A DNA stretch of 64,000 nt from Paracnuella aquatica. Lineage in GTDB: Bacteria > Bacteroidota > Bacteroidia > Chitinophagales > Chitinophagaceae. Location: positions 62,001 to 126,000 of the forward strand of contig NZ_QOWJ01000011.1 in the NCBI RefSeq assembly GCF_003332885.2, written 5' to 3'. Position 1 is the stretch's first letter; every line of letters begins with the position of its first letter. This document shows positions 41,103 through 49,133 of this stretch, in pieces. Both the position numbers and the translations under genes were made by a program. The notes beneath the pieces are model-generated. The model had not been told where the DNA came from, searched no databases, and saw only the letters and a program-made list of their open reading frames with translations.

Positions 41103-42137
41103 CTACAACGTGATGGTGCCCTCTTTTAGTGCCTGCAGGTAGCGGGCCGTGGCAGCCGTAATAACCTGAGGGAGGGGCGTGTACCGAAACTGCGGCAGGG
41201 CCTGCAGCAGTGCGCCACTGTCGAACTCGGTGCGGCTGCGGGCCACCCGGGCGGTGTCGGCAGTGAGCAGGGGCTTTTTGCCGGTAAACAGGGCTTTGAT
41301 GGCTTCCATGCGCCATGCCAGCCCGGCCAGTGCAGGTGTTGCTTCGCGATGCGGTGGTTTTTTGCCAAAACCTGCGGCAATGGTTTGGAACAACTGCTCG
41401 AAAGAAATATTTTCGGCCGATACAATGAAGCGCTGTTCGCTGATGCCGGAAAGTAACAGTTGCACGGCTGCTTCGGCCACATCTTCCACACCTACAAACC
41501 CGTTGACACCGGTGCTGTACCAGGGAAACTCGTTGTACACGCTTTTAAAAATAGCGCAGGAACTTTGGTGCCAGTCGCCATACCCAAGTATGGTGCTGGG
41601 GTTGATGATCACGGCCTCGAGGCCTTCGGCCATGCCACGCCACACATGCATTTCGGCCTTGTGTTTTGATTTGGCGTAATCGGTATTGTTATCGCCTTCG
41701 CTCCATTTTTTTGCTTCCGAAACTTTTTCTGCTTTTGTGGTGCGGCCCAGTGCGGCTACCGAGCTTACATGCACCATGCGCTGCACGCCGGCTTCCAGTG
41801 CGGTGTTTACCACGTTGGCGGTGCCTTCTTCGTTTACAGCCATCATCAGCTGGCGGTCGGTCTTATCGAACGAAACCACCGCAGCGGAATGTATGATGGC
41901 GTCCACGCCTTCCATGGCATCGGCCAGGGCCACTACGTCGAGTACATCGCCGGGTACCCATTCCACCGCTTCTGCAATATGTTGGGGAATAAAAAACGGC
42001 AGCTTGCCGGACCTGCGGAGGGCACGAACAGCAATGCCTTTTTGCACCAGGTTTTGCAGGATATAAGCGCCTAGAAAACCGGTACCTCCGGTGAGGAACA
42101 CTTTGCGGGGAAGATTGATATGTGGAGCAGGATACAA
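41103..42137 (-). CDS. NAD-dependent epimerase/dehydratase family protein, non-ATG start
   Basis: Extended SDR of 344 residues. The cofactor motif TGGTGFLG (about 16-23) and the catalytic-type YxxxK in NTDYAKSKHKAE are present; FVGVEDVAEA is typical for the family. Dihydroflavonol-reductase-like or steroid-epimerase-like relatives are likely; the substrate is unknown. The only usable starts are TTG at 42137 or GTG at codon 13 (KVFLT); a stop precedes them and no ATG is available. TTG is chosen because it keeps a complete N-terminal strand. Cytoplasmic. Confidence 0.85.
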   Translation of the reverse strand: MYPAPHINLPRKVFLTGGTGFLGAYILQNLVQKGIAVRALRRSGKLPFFIPQHIAEAVEWVPGDVLDVVALADAMEGVDAIIHSAAVVSFDKTDRQLMMAVNEEGTANVVNTALEAGVQRMVHVSSVAALGRTTKAEKVSEAKKWSEGDNNTDYAKSKHKAEMHVWRGMAEGLEAVIINPSTILGYGDWHQSSCAIFKSVYNEFPWYSTGVNGFVGVEDVAEAAVQLLLSGISEQRFIVSAENISFEQLFQTIAAGFGKKPPHREATPALAGLAWRMEAIKALFTGKKPLLTADTARVARSRTEFDSGALLQALPQFRYTPLPQVITAATARYLQALKEGTITL

Positions 42138-42470
42138 AGGAGCTGCAAGATAATCTATGGCGGCATATCAACTAGGCCTGCCGCTGCAACGCATGCCATT
42201 AAATGATAAAAAACAGGTGGGCTGGTAGTGGCTTTTTTAAACAGGTAAGTGGTTTTATTTATATATGCACCTGTTCGTGGTTTTTCCATTACTAGATTGA
42301 GATGGCGGTTGCCGTGCTTACTACTATCGTGCAATGGATTTCCAATAGGCGGAGCGATAGCGCGGTGTCGACCTGGCTAATGTACAATAGTAATTTGAAA
42401 GGCTGCTGACTAGCTAATTTCCGTCGGCTCTACTTGCGGCTATGTGTTGTCGGACGCACAAAAATCGCAG
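42138..42470. other. Gene-free gap
   Basis: Gap of 333 bases between two minus-strand genes, upstream of the epimerase gene. It is slightly AT-rich. I see no clear promoter box, terminator, repeat or small ORF. Confidence 0.5.
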
Positions 42471-42932
42471 CTACTGAGGCATGATCGGGTCTATCTTGAT
42501 GTCTTCCTTCCCGTCACTAACGATACGCTTATAATTTTGCTGTAGCTGCGTCATTATAAAGACACTGATAAGAAATGGTACAATAAAAGACAGGAAAGAA
42601 AGGACTCCATCGATCCACCACTTATAGTCTGCAGGCCGATGATCCCCTTTTGTTACTATAAGTATGTGTCTACCTTGTGATTTCATCACAATCCAGTCAA
42701 AGAGGCGGAAAATAATGAGAAATAGAACCGGTATAAAATAAGCAGTTTCAGCAACATCATGGTTTCTTACACGATGCAATCCGTATAGTGCAGTTGTGAT
42801 GGTTAATGCAAGATGAAGCAGATAAATGGATGGTTTGAAAAGCTGATTGTAGTATTTGTTTCTTGGGTTGGAAGAAAAAGCCATGAACATGAAAAAAACG
42901 TATCCTAAACCGATAATTACACTAACTGTCAT
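42471..42932 (-). CDS. Unknown four-helix membrane protein, AT-rich
   Basis: Protein of 153 residues with four hydrophobic segments (about residues 3-20, 35-53, 64-83 and 115-135) and polar loops; the C-terminus is charged (KRIVSDGKEDIKIDPIMPQ). There are no catalytic motifs. Third codon positions are clearly more AT-rich than in neighbouring genes, suggesting recent acquisition or weak selection. The start is ATG 42932 (MTVSVIIGLG); the longer frame adds a non-hydrophobic lead. Family not recognised. Confidence 0.62.
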   Translation of the reverse strand: MTVSVIIGLGYVFFMFMAFSSNPRNKYYNQLFKPSIYLLHLALTITTALYGLHRVRNHDVAETAYFIPVLFLIIFRLFDWIVMKSQGRHILIVTKGDHRPADYKWWIDGVLSFLSFIVPFLISVFIMTQLQQNYKRIVSDGKEDIKIDPIMPQ

Positions 42933-43035
42933 TTGGATTTTGTTGTGGCTGTCGCAATTTTCAGTGAAATGCCTTGCAGCGGACAAAGAAATTGTTTAGT
43001 GGGATGGTTAATAGTAAAACGCCGCTAGTTATCGG

Positions 43036-43881
43036 TTAGGCCTTGTCGTAAGTATAGTATCCTTTGCCGCTCTTTTTACCCAAATGGCCTGCTTCTACTT
43101 TTTCCTGTTGCAGTGGTGATGGGCGAAGTCTTTCGGGCTGCTGCAATTGTTCCCACACCGAGCAGCTTACGGCATAGTTTACATCGTTGCCAATCAGGTC
43201 CATTAGGCGGAACGGTCCCATTTTAAATCCGCGGGCTTCCATCAGCCGGTCAATGGTTTCCATTTCCACACCAGCCTCTGCCTGCCGCAGGGCTTCAATG
43301 TAAAAGGGCCGGGCTACGCGGTTAACAATAAAGCCCGGCGCATCGGTGCACGCCACGCTTGTTTTGCCAAGGCGGGCCACCAGCGCTTCCAGCGTTTTAA
43401 TCACTTCAGGGTCGGTTTGTGCACCGGCTACCACTTCCACCAGTTTCATCAGCGGGGCAGGGTTAAAAAAATGCAGGCCTGCAAAACGGTCGGGGTGGGG
43501 CAGGTTGTTGGCCAGCTCCGAAATAGAAAGAGAGGAAGTGTTGGACGCAAAAATGGTAGCGGCATCGTTGATAGTAGCCAGTTGGGTAAACAAGCCCACT
43601 TTGGCTGCGGGCTGTTCCACAATGGCTTCAATAACCAGCTGTGCCGTGCAATCGGACAGGTTTTGGGTAAAAAAAATCCGGTTCAGGATTTCATCCGGCG
43701 CACCTATTTTTCCTTTTGCCGCCAAAGCCTGCAAGGAACTGTGCACCGCCTCTTTAGCATTTCGCAGCACTTCACTGTTGGGTTCAAATAAAATGGTGGC
43801 AAAGCCGGCCGTGGCGCAAACCTGGGCAATGCCGCGGCCCATAGTGCCGGCGCCGCACACCGCAATCGTTTCAATATTCAT
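43036..43881 (-). CDS. 3-hydroxyacyl-CoA dehydrogenase family protein (hbd-like)
   Basis: NAD(P)-dependent oxidoreductase of 281 residues acting on 3-hydroxyacyl-CoA, most like 3-hydroxybutyryl-CoA dehydrogenases. The N-terminal Rossmann domain has GAGTMG (10-15), then the conserved ASNTSSLSISELA, GLHFFNPAPLMKLVEVV with the catalytic His, and the C-terminal domain with PGFIVNRVARPFYIEALR. The length is typical for the single-function type. Probable role in fatty-acid or butyrate-type metabolism. The start is ATG 43881. Confidence 0.9.
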   Translation of the reverse strand: MNIETIAVCGAGTMGRGIAQVCATAGFATILFEPNSEVLRNAKEAVHSSLQALAAKGKIGAPDEILNRIFFTQNLSDCTAQLVIEAIVEQPAAKVGLFTQLATINDAATIFASNTSSLSISELANNLPHPDRFAGLHFFNPAPLMKLVEVVAGAQTDPEVIKTLEALVARLGKTSVACTDAPGFIVNRVARPFYIEALRQAEAGVEMETIDRLMEARGFKMGPFRLMDLIGNDVNYAVSCSVWEQLQQPERLRPSPLQQEKVEAGHLGKKSGKGYYTYDKA

Positions 43882-44044
43882 GAGCAAGAAATAGGGATAC
43901 AAGTTACGGAAGACTGCCTTTACCCCACTGGCCTTTGCCCCAATGCCGGAGCGGGAACGAATTTTGACAGAGAGCCAATAAATATGGCCCTTGCCGCAAC
44001 CAGTTGGCGGGGCTTGCCAATTGTTTCACCCAAAAATTACAGAT

Positions 44045-44263
44045 ATGCGATTCGGACGTAAAAAAATTCAGGAAGAAGAAAAATGGCTGGCGGGCATCAG
44101 CATTGCGCTCGGCGCCACTGTGCTGGCACTGGGCATTGCCACGCTTTTGCTGGGCCGCCGCCAGGGCAAAAAAGCCGGTAAAAAGGCACCGCAGTTAAAC
44201 CTCGATAACCCCGGCACACAAACCGAGTTTCCCACTGCGGCGACTGAGTCGGAAATAGGTTAA
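44045..44263 (+). CDS. Small single-span membrane protein
   Basis: Protein of 72 residues: basic/acidic N-terminus (MRFGRKKIQEEEKW), one membrane segment (LAGISIALGATVLALGIATLLLG), a basic stretch RRQGKKAGKKAPQ after it, and a polar tail. By the positive-inside rule the C-terminal tail would be cytoplasmic or the protein re-entrant; this is not certain. The start is ATG 44045. It is convergent with pheS and shares its terminator. Function unknown. Confidence 0.55.
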   Translation: MRFGRKKIQEEEKWLAGISIALGATVLALGIATLLLGRRQGKKAGKKAPQLNLDNPGTQTEFPTAATESEIG

Positions 44264-44276
44264 ACAGGTATGGAAA

Positions 44277-44309
44277 AAAGAAGGCGGACTCATGTAGTCC
44301 GCCTTCTTT
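44277..44309. terminator. Bidirectional terminator between the small membrane gene and pheS
   Basis: A 14-bp perfect stem (44277-44290, 44296-44309) with a 5-base loop lies between convergent stop codons, 5 bases from the pheS stop. Confidence 0.85.
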
Positions 44310-44314
44310 CTCTT

Positions 44315-45343
44315 TTATGTTGCTGCGGTAAACTGTCGCAAAAACCGCACATCATTTTCACTGAACAGGCGCAGGTCGTTGATGCCGTAGAGCAGCATGG
44401 TAATGCGTTCGATACCCATGCCAAAGGCAAAGCCGGTGTATTTGTTGGAGTCGATGCCGCAGGATTCGAGCACTTTGGGGTGCACCATGCCGCAGCCTAA
44501 GATTTCTACCCAGCCGGTTTGCTTACACACCCGGCAGCCGCTGCCACCGCAAATCAAACAGCTGATGTCCATTTCGGCACTGGGCTCGGTAAACGGAAAA
44601 TAAGAAGGGCGGAACCGCACTTTTACATCTTTGCCAAACAGCTCCTGCACAAAGAAATAAAGGGTTTGCTTTAGGTCGGCAAACGATACGTGCTCGTCGA
44701 TGTACAGGCCTTCCACCTGGTGGAAAAAGCAGTGTGCACGGGCCGAAATGGTTTCGTTGCGGTACACGCGGCCGGGACAAATAACCCGGATGGGCAGCTT
44801 GCCTTTTTCCATTTCCCGCACCTGCACATTGCTGGTGTGGGTACGCAGCAGCCAGTCGGGGTTTTGGGCAATATAAAAAGTATCCTGCATGTCGCGGGCC
44901 GGGTGGTGCTCGGGCAGGTTCAGCGCCGTAAAGTTATGCCAGTCGTCCTCAATTTCGGGTCCGTCGGCTACGGCAAAACCAAGGCGGTGAAAAATATCGA
45001 TGATGCGGCGGCGCACCAGGTTAATGGGGTGGCGGGTGCCGGCCACGATGGGATCGCCGGGCAGCGACAGGTCGATGGCAGCAGCCTGTGGTTGGTCGCT
45101 GTCGGTTGTTTCCTTGGCCGATTCGTATTTGGCTTCGGCAAATTGCTTGAAGTCGTTGAGCACCTGGCCAAACTCCCGTTTTTGCTCGGCGGGTATGTTG
45201 CGCATTTCACCAAACAGGGCTTTTACAATGCCTTTGGTGCCTAAAAACTTGATGCGGTATGTTTCCAGTTGGTCGGGGGTAACAAGTTCCAGGGCCTCAA
45301 TTTCCTGGCGGTAAGCATTTATTTGCTGCACAATGGACTCCAT
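44315..45343 (-). CDS. pheS: Phenylalanine--tRNA ligase alpha subunit
   Basis: Catalytic alpha subunit of PheRS, a class II synthetase, 342 residues. The N-terminal coiled coil (about 1-85) is followed by the catalytic core with motif 2 (CPGRVYRNETISARAHCFFHQVEG) and motif 3 (GFAFGMGIERITMLLYG). An insertion CLICGGSGCRVCKQTG holds four Cys that could bind zinc, as in some bacterial PheS. pheT is not adjacent. I chose ATG 45343 (MESIVQQ) because a TATCTTTG box ends 4 bases upstream; the longer frame is heptad-repeat sequence. Confidence 0.95.
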   Translation of the reverse strand: MESIVQQINAYRQEIEALELVTPDQLETYRIKFLGTKGIVKALFGEMRNIPAEQKREFGQVLNDFKQFAEAKYESAKETTDSDQPQAAAIDLSLPGDPIVAGTRHPINLVRRRIIDIFHRLGFAVADGPEIEDDWHNFTALNLPEHHPARDMQDTFYIAQNPDWLLRTHTSNVQVREMEKGKLPIRVICPGRVYRNETISARAHCFFHQVEGLYIDEHVSFADLKQTLYFFVQELFGKDVKVRFRPSYFPFTEPSAEMDISCLICGGSGCRVCKQTGWVEILGCGMVHPKVLESCGIDSNKYTGFAFGMGIERITMLLYGINDLRLFSENDVRFLRQFTAAT

Positions 45344-45347
45344 GCGG

Positions 45348-45355
45348 CAAAGATA
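45348..45355 (-). promoter_or_regulatory. -7 box of pheS (TATCTTTG)
   Basis: Exact TAnnTTTG match ending 4 bases before the pheS ATG, predicting a leaderless transcript. Confidence 0.55.
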
Positions 45356-45365
45356 ACCGGTAGCG

Positions 45366-45470
45366 AAAGAATATCGAACAGGCGAACAAGGAATGTCGAA
45401 CAGGGGAAGGCGAGGGGGAAAGAATAACGAACAGACGAACAAGGAACAGAGGAATGTCGAAGTTGTAGGG
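45366..45470. repeat. GAACAAG-type heptad array, left arm
   Basis: Words such as CGAACAAGGAAT and AGGAACAGAGGAATG; the inverted partner is 45821-45866. It begins upstream of the pheS promoter box. Confidence 0.75.
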
Positions 45471-45540
45471 ATTGTGAATTATTGTTTATAGATTATTAAT
45501 TACTAGAGTTGTTGCGGATAAATATTGCAGCTCCACAATA

Positions 45541-45724
45541 TTGGGCGTAGCCCAAACCCGTTGGTAATAAAGCAGCATCATCGGTATCAATTTTCCCGTT
45601 GATCGTAGATTAACCCGGTAAACGGGATATTTATTTACAAAACAAGATGGAGCACAGGTTTGGGCAACGCCCAAATGGTTGTCGCTAAAAACCATTGCTA
45701 CCAACAGGAGTGGGCTACGCCCAC
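45541..45724. repeat. Four-palindrome element, copy B
   Basis: TTGGGC-GTA-GCCCAA (45541-45555), GTTGATC-GTA-GATTAAC (45598-45614), TTTGGGC-AAC-GCCCAAA (45659-45675) and GTGGGC-TAC-GCCCAC (45710-45724) occur in the same order and similar spacing as copy A at 15982-16172. It also sits between GAACAAG-type arms. Confidence 0.85.
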
Positions 45725-45820
45725 TTTTAATTTAATGATGGCTACCCTTATCCCGATATAGAAATATCACCCTTTATGCACCATCCCACCAATTCATCAC
45801 TCATAATTCATCATTTTCAA

Positions 45821-45866
45821 CCCTACTTCGTCATTCCTCTGTTCCTTGCTCCTTGTTTGATATTCT
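45821..45866. repeat. GAACAAG-type heptad array, right arm, ending at the murI stop
   Basis: Inverse of the left arm at 45366-45470. Its final base is the first base of the murI stop triplet (45866-45868). Confidence 0.75.
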
Positions 45867-46681
45867 CACAGGTCCACATGGTTGGCCGAAACGCCGGCGC
45901 CGTAAAACGCGGCGGCGTGGCTGTTGAAATCGGCTACAGAATCGGTGGTATAAAAAAGGCGGTTGCCCTGGCGGGTGATCTGCGTTTCAATTTCGGGGTG
46001 GCGATGTAAATAGTCCTGCAAGCTGTTGGCCACAATGCCGCCCTGCGATACCACCTGCACACCTTGCGGCAAAGCGGCTTTGATCTTCTGCTCCAGCAGG
46101 GGATAATGCGTGCAGGCCAACAATACAGTATCAATCTTTGGGTTTTGCGCCATTAGCTGCGCCACATTTTTACGCACAAAAAAATCGGCGCCGGCACCTT
46201 CGTGTTCGCCGTTTTCAATGATCGGCACCCACATGGGACAAGCCTCTTGAGCAATGTGCAACTGCGGAAAGAATTTATTTATTTCCAATGCATAACTGTT
46301 CGATTGCACCGTGCCGCGGGTAGCCAAAATGCCGATGTTGCCGGTGCGGGTGTAGGCCCCAATGGTTTCGGAAGTGGGCCGGATAACACCCAATACCCGG
46401 GCGGTAGGATTGAGGCGCTGCAGGTCCATTTGCTGGATGCTGCGCAAAGCCTTGGCCGAAGCGGTATTGCAGGCCAAAATAATGAGCGGGCATTGCTGCT
46501 GCAACAGCCACTCCACGCATTGCAAGGTGTATTTATACACGGTTTCAAACGACCGGGTGCCATACGGTGCCCGGGCATTGTCGCCCAGGTACAGGTAATC
46601 GTATTGCGGCATCCGCGCCACTATTTCCCGAAGCACGGTAAGGCCGCCATAACCCGAATCGAACACACCAATTGGATGCAT
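45866..46681 (-). CDS. murI: Glutamate racemase
   Basis: Makes D-glutamate for peptidoglycan. Protein of 271 residues, typical length. The two catalytic cysteines are Cys71 in LACNTAS and Cys190 in LACTHYP; the N-terminal DSGYGGLTV motif and YLGDNARAPYG are present. Cytoplasmic. In many relatives murI follows the bamA-ompH genes; here it is about 7 kb away. The start is ATG 46681, preceded after 5 bases by TACCTTCG, a near-consensus -7 box. Its 3' end abuts a heptad arm. Confidence 0.95.
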   Translation of the reverse strand: MHPIGVFDSGYGGLTVLREIVARMPQYDYLYLGDNARAPYGTRSFETVYKYTLQCVEWLLQQQCPLIILACNTASAKALRSIQQMDLQRLNPTARVLGVIRPTSETIGAYTRTGNIGILATRGTVQSNSYALEINKFFPQLHIAQEACPMWVPIIENGEHEGAGADFFVRKNVAQLMAQNPKIDTVLLACTHYPLLEQKIKAALPQGVQVVSQGGIVANSLQDYLHRHPEIETQITRQGNRLFYTTDSVADFNSHAAAFYGAGVSANHVDL

Positions 46682-47056
46682 GGCCGCGAAGGTAGGAAAC
46701 AGTTGCGGGACGGCGGAATGCAGCGGTTCTGTGGGATGAGTCTATTATACAATTGCAATGAGTTTTTTGGAAGATACCTGGTGGCTTGCAGGAAAGTCTT
46801 TTATCGACTTATCGATTTAACGTGTACATAAACAACTGCACGCTGACGATCAAATCACTGTATTATTGAAATCAAAAGCCAATAATATTTTAAAATATAA
46901 CGGTAACCTCTAAACGCAATAGGCAACTCGCATCATTACCGCAATTTTATATTGGTTGAAATTTTGCAGGCGCAAAAAAACTAAAACAACCATCTTCCAT
47001 TATACATGCTTTTTAACAGGTAAGCACAAAATTTTTGTACAACGCTTTTCTACAAA
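46682..47056. other. Gene-free gap upstream of murI
   Basis: About 375 AT-rich bases between murI and the hpf terminator. Apart from the murI -7 box (TACCTTCG next to the start) I see no convincing feature. A short AT-rich stretch at 46875-46905 is noted only as composition. Confidence 0.45.
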
Positions 47057-47096
47057 ACCAGAGAGGCCCGCCACAATTGTGGCGGGCCTCTCTGGT
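47057..47096 (-). terminator. Terminator of hpf: 40-base perfect palindrome
   Basis: The left half 47057-47076 and right half 47077-47096 are exact inverses with no spacer; TTTTG follows on the minus strand. It lies 41 bases beyond the hpf stop. Confidence 0.8.
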
Positions 47097-47137
47097 CGTT
47101 TTATTACAGCATTATTTAATACGCTGCGGCTACATAT

Positions 47138-47455
47138 TTACTCGTTCACTTTTCCCTGCCAGCGATCCACCTGCTTTTCTTTTGCCTTGCGCAATTGCGC
47201 CTGCAACTTGTTCACACACTCGTCAACGGCCTGCTCAAATTCCACGGCCGATTCTTTAATAAACAAATCGGGGCCGGGCACTTCCAGTCTTATTTCGCAA
47301 TAGGTGCTGGGCGTGGCTTTGTCGGGGCCAAGAAACAGGGTAACATTCGCCCGTACAATATGATCGCTCGGGTTTAGTTTTTCCAGTTTTTCCCGAACAT
47401 AACTTTCCAGTACTTCGCCTGCTTTAAATCCTAAAGATTGTATGATCACATCCAT
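47138..47455 (-). CDS. hpf: Ribosome hibernation-promoting factor, short HPF/RaiA type
   Basis: Protein of 105 residues, the length of short HPF. It starts MDVIIQSLGFKAGEVLESYVREKLEKL; the central RANVTLFLGPDKATPSTYCEIRLEVPGPDLFIKESAVEFEQAVDECVNKLQAQLRKAKEK follows the beta-alpha-beta-beta-beta-alpha plan of the family. It binds the 30S A/P sites and dimerises or silences ribosomes in slow growth (family knowledge). The start is ATG 47455; the longer frame has an implausible N-terminus. It is ended by a very strong palindrome. Confidence 0.9.
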   Translation of the reverse strand: MDVIIQSLGFKAGEVLESYVREKLEKLNPSDHIVRANVTLFLGPDKATPSTYCEIRLEVPGPDLFIKESAVEFEQAVDECVNKLQAQLRKAKEKQVDRWQGKVNE

Positions 47456-47652
47456 AGCGTAATATTTTGGTGCAATGGCTACCATTTTCATACCAACAAA
47501 AAACCGCTGGCACTGCGTGCCGTTGCCACCTAAAATTAATGCATGTAGACGTACATGCACTTGTCAAAAAAGCACTACTTTATGGCTTAATTTTTTTATG
47601 TTGTTAGATGCCACCCTGCGGGGAGGGCACTCCTCACCCCTAAACGCCATAT

Positions 47653-48021
47653 ATGCAGATTCAATTATTGCGTACCAAAGTGCAGCAACTTGTTGTTTCC
47701 GAAAGCTCTGAAAATTATCCCGGCTCCATTGCCCTGCCCGATGAGCTGATTGAAGCATCGGGCCTGCGACTTTTTGAACTGGTACATGTAAACAACCTTA
47801 CCAATGGCAACCGCATTGTAACCTACGTGGTGCGCAGCAAACGCGAAGGTTTTGTAACGCTGAATGGTGCTGCTTCGAAACTGTTCAGCAAAGGCGACAA
47901 AATACACGTGCTGGCTTATGGATATTTTGATGAAGCTGAAGCCGTAGGATTTGAACCTCGCATTATATACGCCGATGAAATGAACCGCCTGAAAGAAGTA
48001 AAAACCTACAGTTTTCAATGA
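47653..48021 (+). CDS. panD: Aspartate 1-decarboxylase
   Basis: Pyruvoyl enzyme that makes beta-alanine for pantothenate and CoA. Protein of 122 residues. Family residues are at standard positions: Lys9, Tyr22, Gly24-Ser25 (self-cleavage site in NYPGSIALP), NGNRIVTY with the Arg/Tyr pair near 54-58, and LNGAASKLFSKGD. The proenzyme should cleave before Ser25 to give the pyruvoyl group. The start is ATG 47653. The stop overlaps the next start (ATGA, 48018-48021), so translation is coupled. Confidence 0.93.
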   Translation: MQIQLLRTKVQQLVVSESSENYPGSIALPDELIEASGLRLFELVHVNNLTNGNRIVTYVVRSKREGFVTLNGAASKLFSKGDKIHVLAYGYFDEAEAVGFEPRIIYADEMNRLKEVKTYSFQ

Positions 48022-49070
48022 GTGGATGGCGGAAGCGTATAGGCCAGTGGGAACACTGGCCTTTTCCCGTTTTTTATGCACCGTTGCTGCCCGCCTGGTT
48101 GCGCAATTATGCCCGCAGCAAGTCGCTGTGGTATTTTGCGGCAGCCAATCCTACCATTACCTACGGCGGTTTTGAAGGCGAAAGTAAAAGTGAGCAATAC
48201 GTGCAATTGCCGGCACACTTGTGTCCAAAAACGGTGGTGGTACAACCTCGTACGCCGTACGATGCAGTACTGCAAGAGGTGGCCGATGCCGGCTTGCAAT
48301 TTCCGCTGATTGCAAAGCCCGATGTTGGCATGAAAGGCATTTTATTTCGCAAGCTGGAAGGCGCCGCGCAATTGGCGCAATACCACAACCGCATGCCGGC
48401 AGCTTACCTGGTGCAGGAGTATTTGGACCACCCACTGGAGGTAAGCATTTTTTATTACCGCATGCCCGGCACCGATCGCGGCACCATCACTGCATTGATA
48501 CAAAAAGACCTGTTGCAAGTGCAGGGCAATGGCCGCGACACGGTGGCGCAACTGGTGCAGCGCAATGCCGACATCCGGCCTTATTACGGTGCCGCTGTGC
48601 GCCATTGGGGTGCAAAAATGAACGAGGTATTGCCGGACGGCGAAACGCTGGTTTTATCTCATGTGGCCAACCTGGTGAACGGCGCACGGTTTAAAAACCT
48701 GCAGCACCTGATCGATGCACAACTGACTGCTGTGTTCGACGAGATCAGCCACCAGAGCCAGTTTTACTACGGCCGGTACGATATTAAATGCCACCAGCCA
48801 ACCGACTTGCACACCGGCAGAAATTTTTACATCCTCGAGTTTAATGGTGCCGGATCGGTGCCCAACCATGTATTTACCGGCACTTATAGTTTGGGGGGTG
48901 CTTACGCCGAAATTGCCCGCCACTGGGATCTTTTATACCGAATTAGCAAAGCCAACAGGGATCGGGGTTTTCGCGTTCCGTCCACCGCCGAAGGCCGCCG
49001 TTTTATGAAGGGCATGCGGCAGCATTTCGACCAATTGAAGGCGCTGGATAAAAAACTGGTGCTGTCGTAA
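48018..49070 (+). CDS. ATP-grasp-like ligase, coupled to panD
   Basis: Protein of 350 residues. The ATP-grasp features visible are QFPLIAKPDVGMKGILFRKLEG (Lys and glycine-rich loop), AAYLVQEYLDHPLEVSIFYYR (hinge and Glu), and RYDIKC...FYILEFNGAGSVPNHVF (metal-binding Glu/Asn). It resembles D-Ala-D-Ala-ligase-like proteins; substrates are unknown. The 4-base ATGA overlap with panD suggests co-regulation, but no known pantothenate step requires it, since PanC is a different fold. Cytoplasmic. Confidence 0.8.
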   Translation: MSGWRKRIGQWEHWPFPVFYAPLLPAWLRNYARSKSLWYFAAANPTITYGGFEGESKSEQYVQLPAHLCPKTVVVQPRTPYDAVLQEVADAGLQFPLIAKPDVGMKGILFRKLEGAAQLAQYHNRMPAAYLVQEYLDHPLEVSIFYYRMPGTDRGTITALIQKDLLQVQGNGRDTVAQLVQRNADIRPYYGAAVRHWGAKMNEVLPDGETLVLSHVANLVNGARFKNLQHLIDAQLTAVFDEISHQSQFYYGRYDIKCHQPTDLHTGRNFYILEFNGAGSVPNHVFTGTYSLGGAYAEIARHWDLLYRISKANRDRGFRVPSTAEGRRFMKGMRQHFDQLKALDKKLVLS

Positions 49071-49133
49071 ACTGGTATTGCCGTTCAGCCTTTTTTGCCT
49101 ACGCCAGCTGAGCCGTAATGCTATTTTAGGCCC

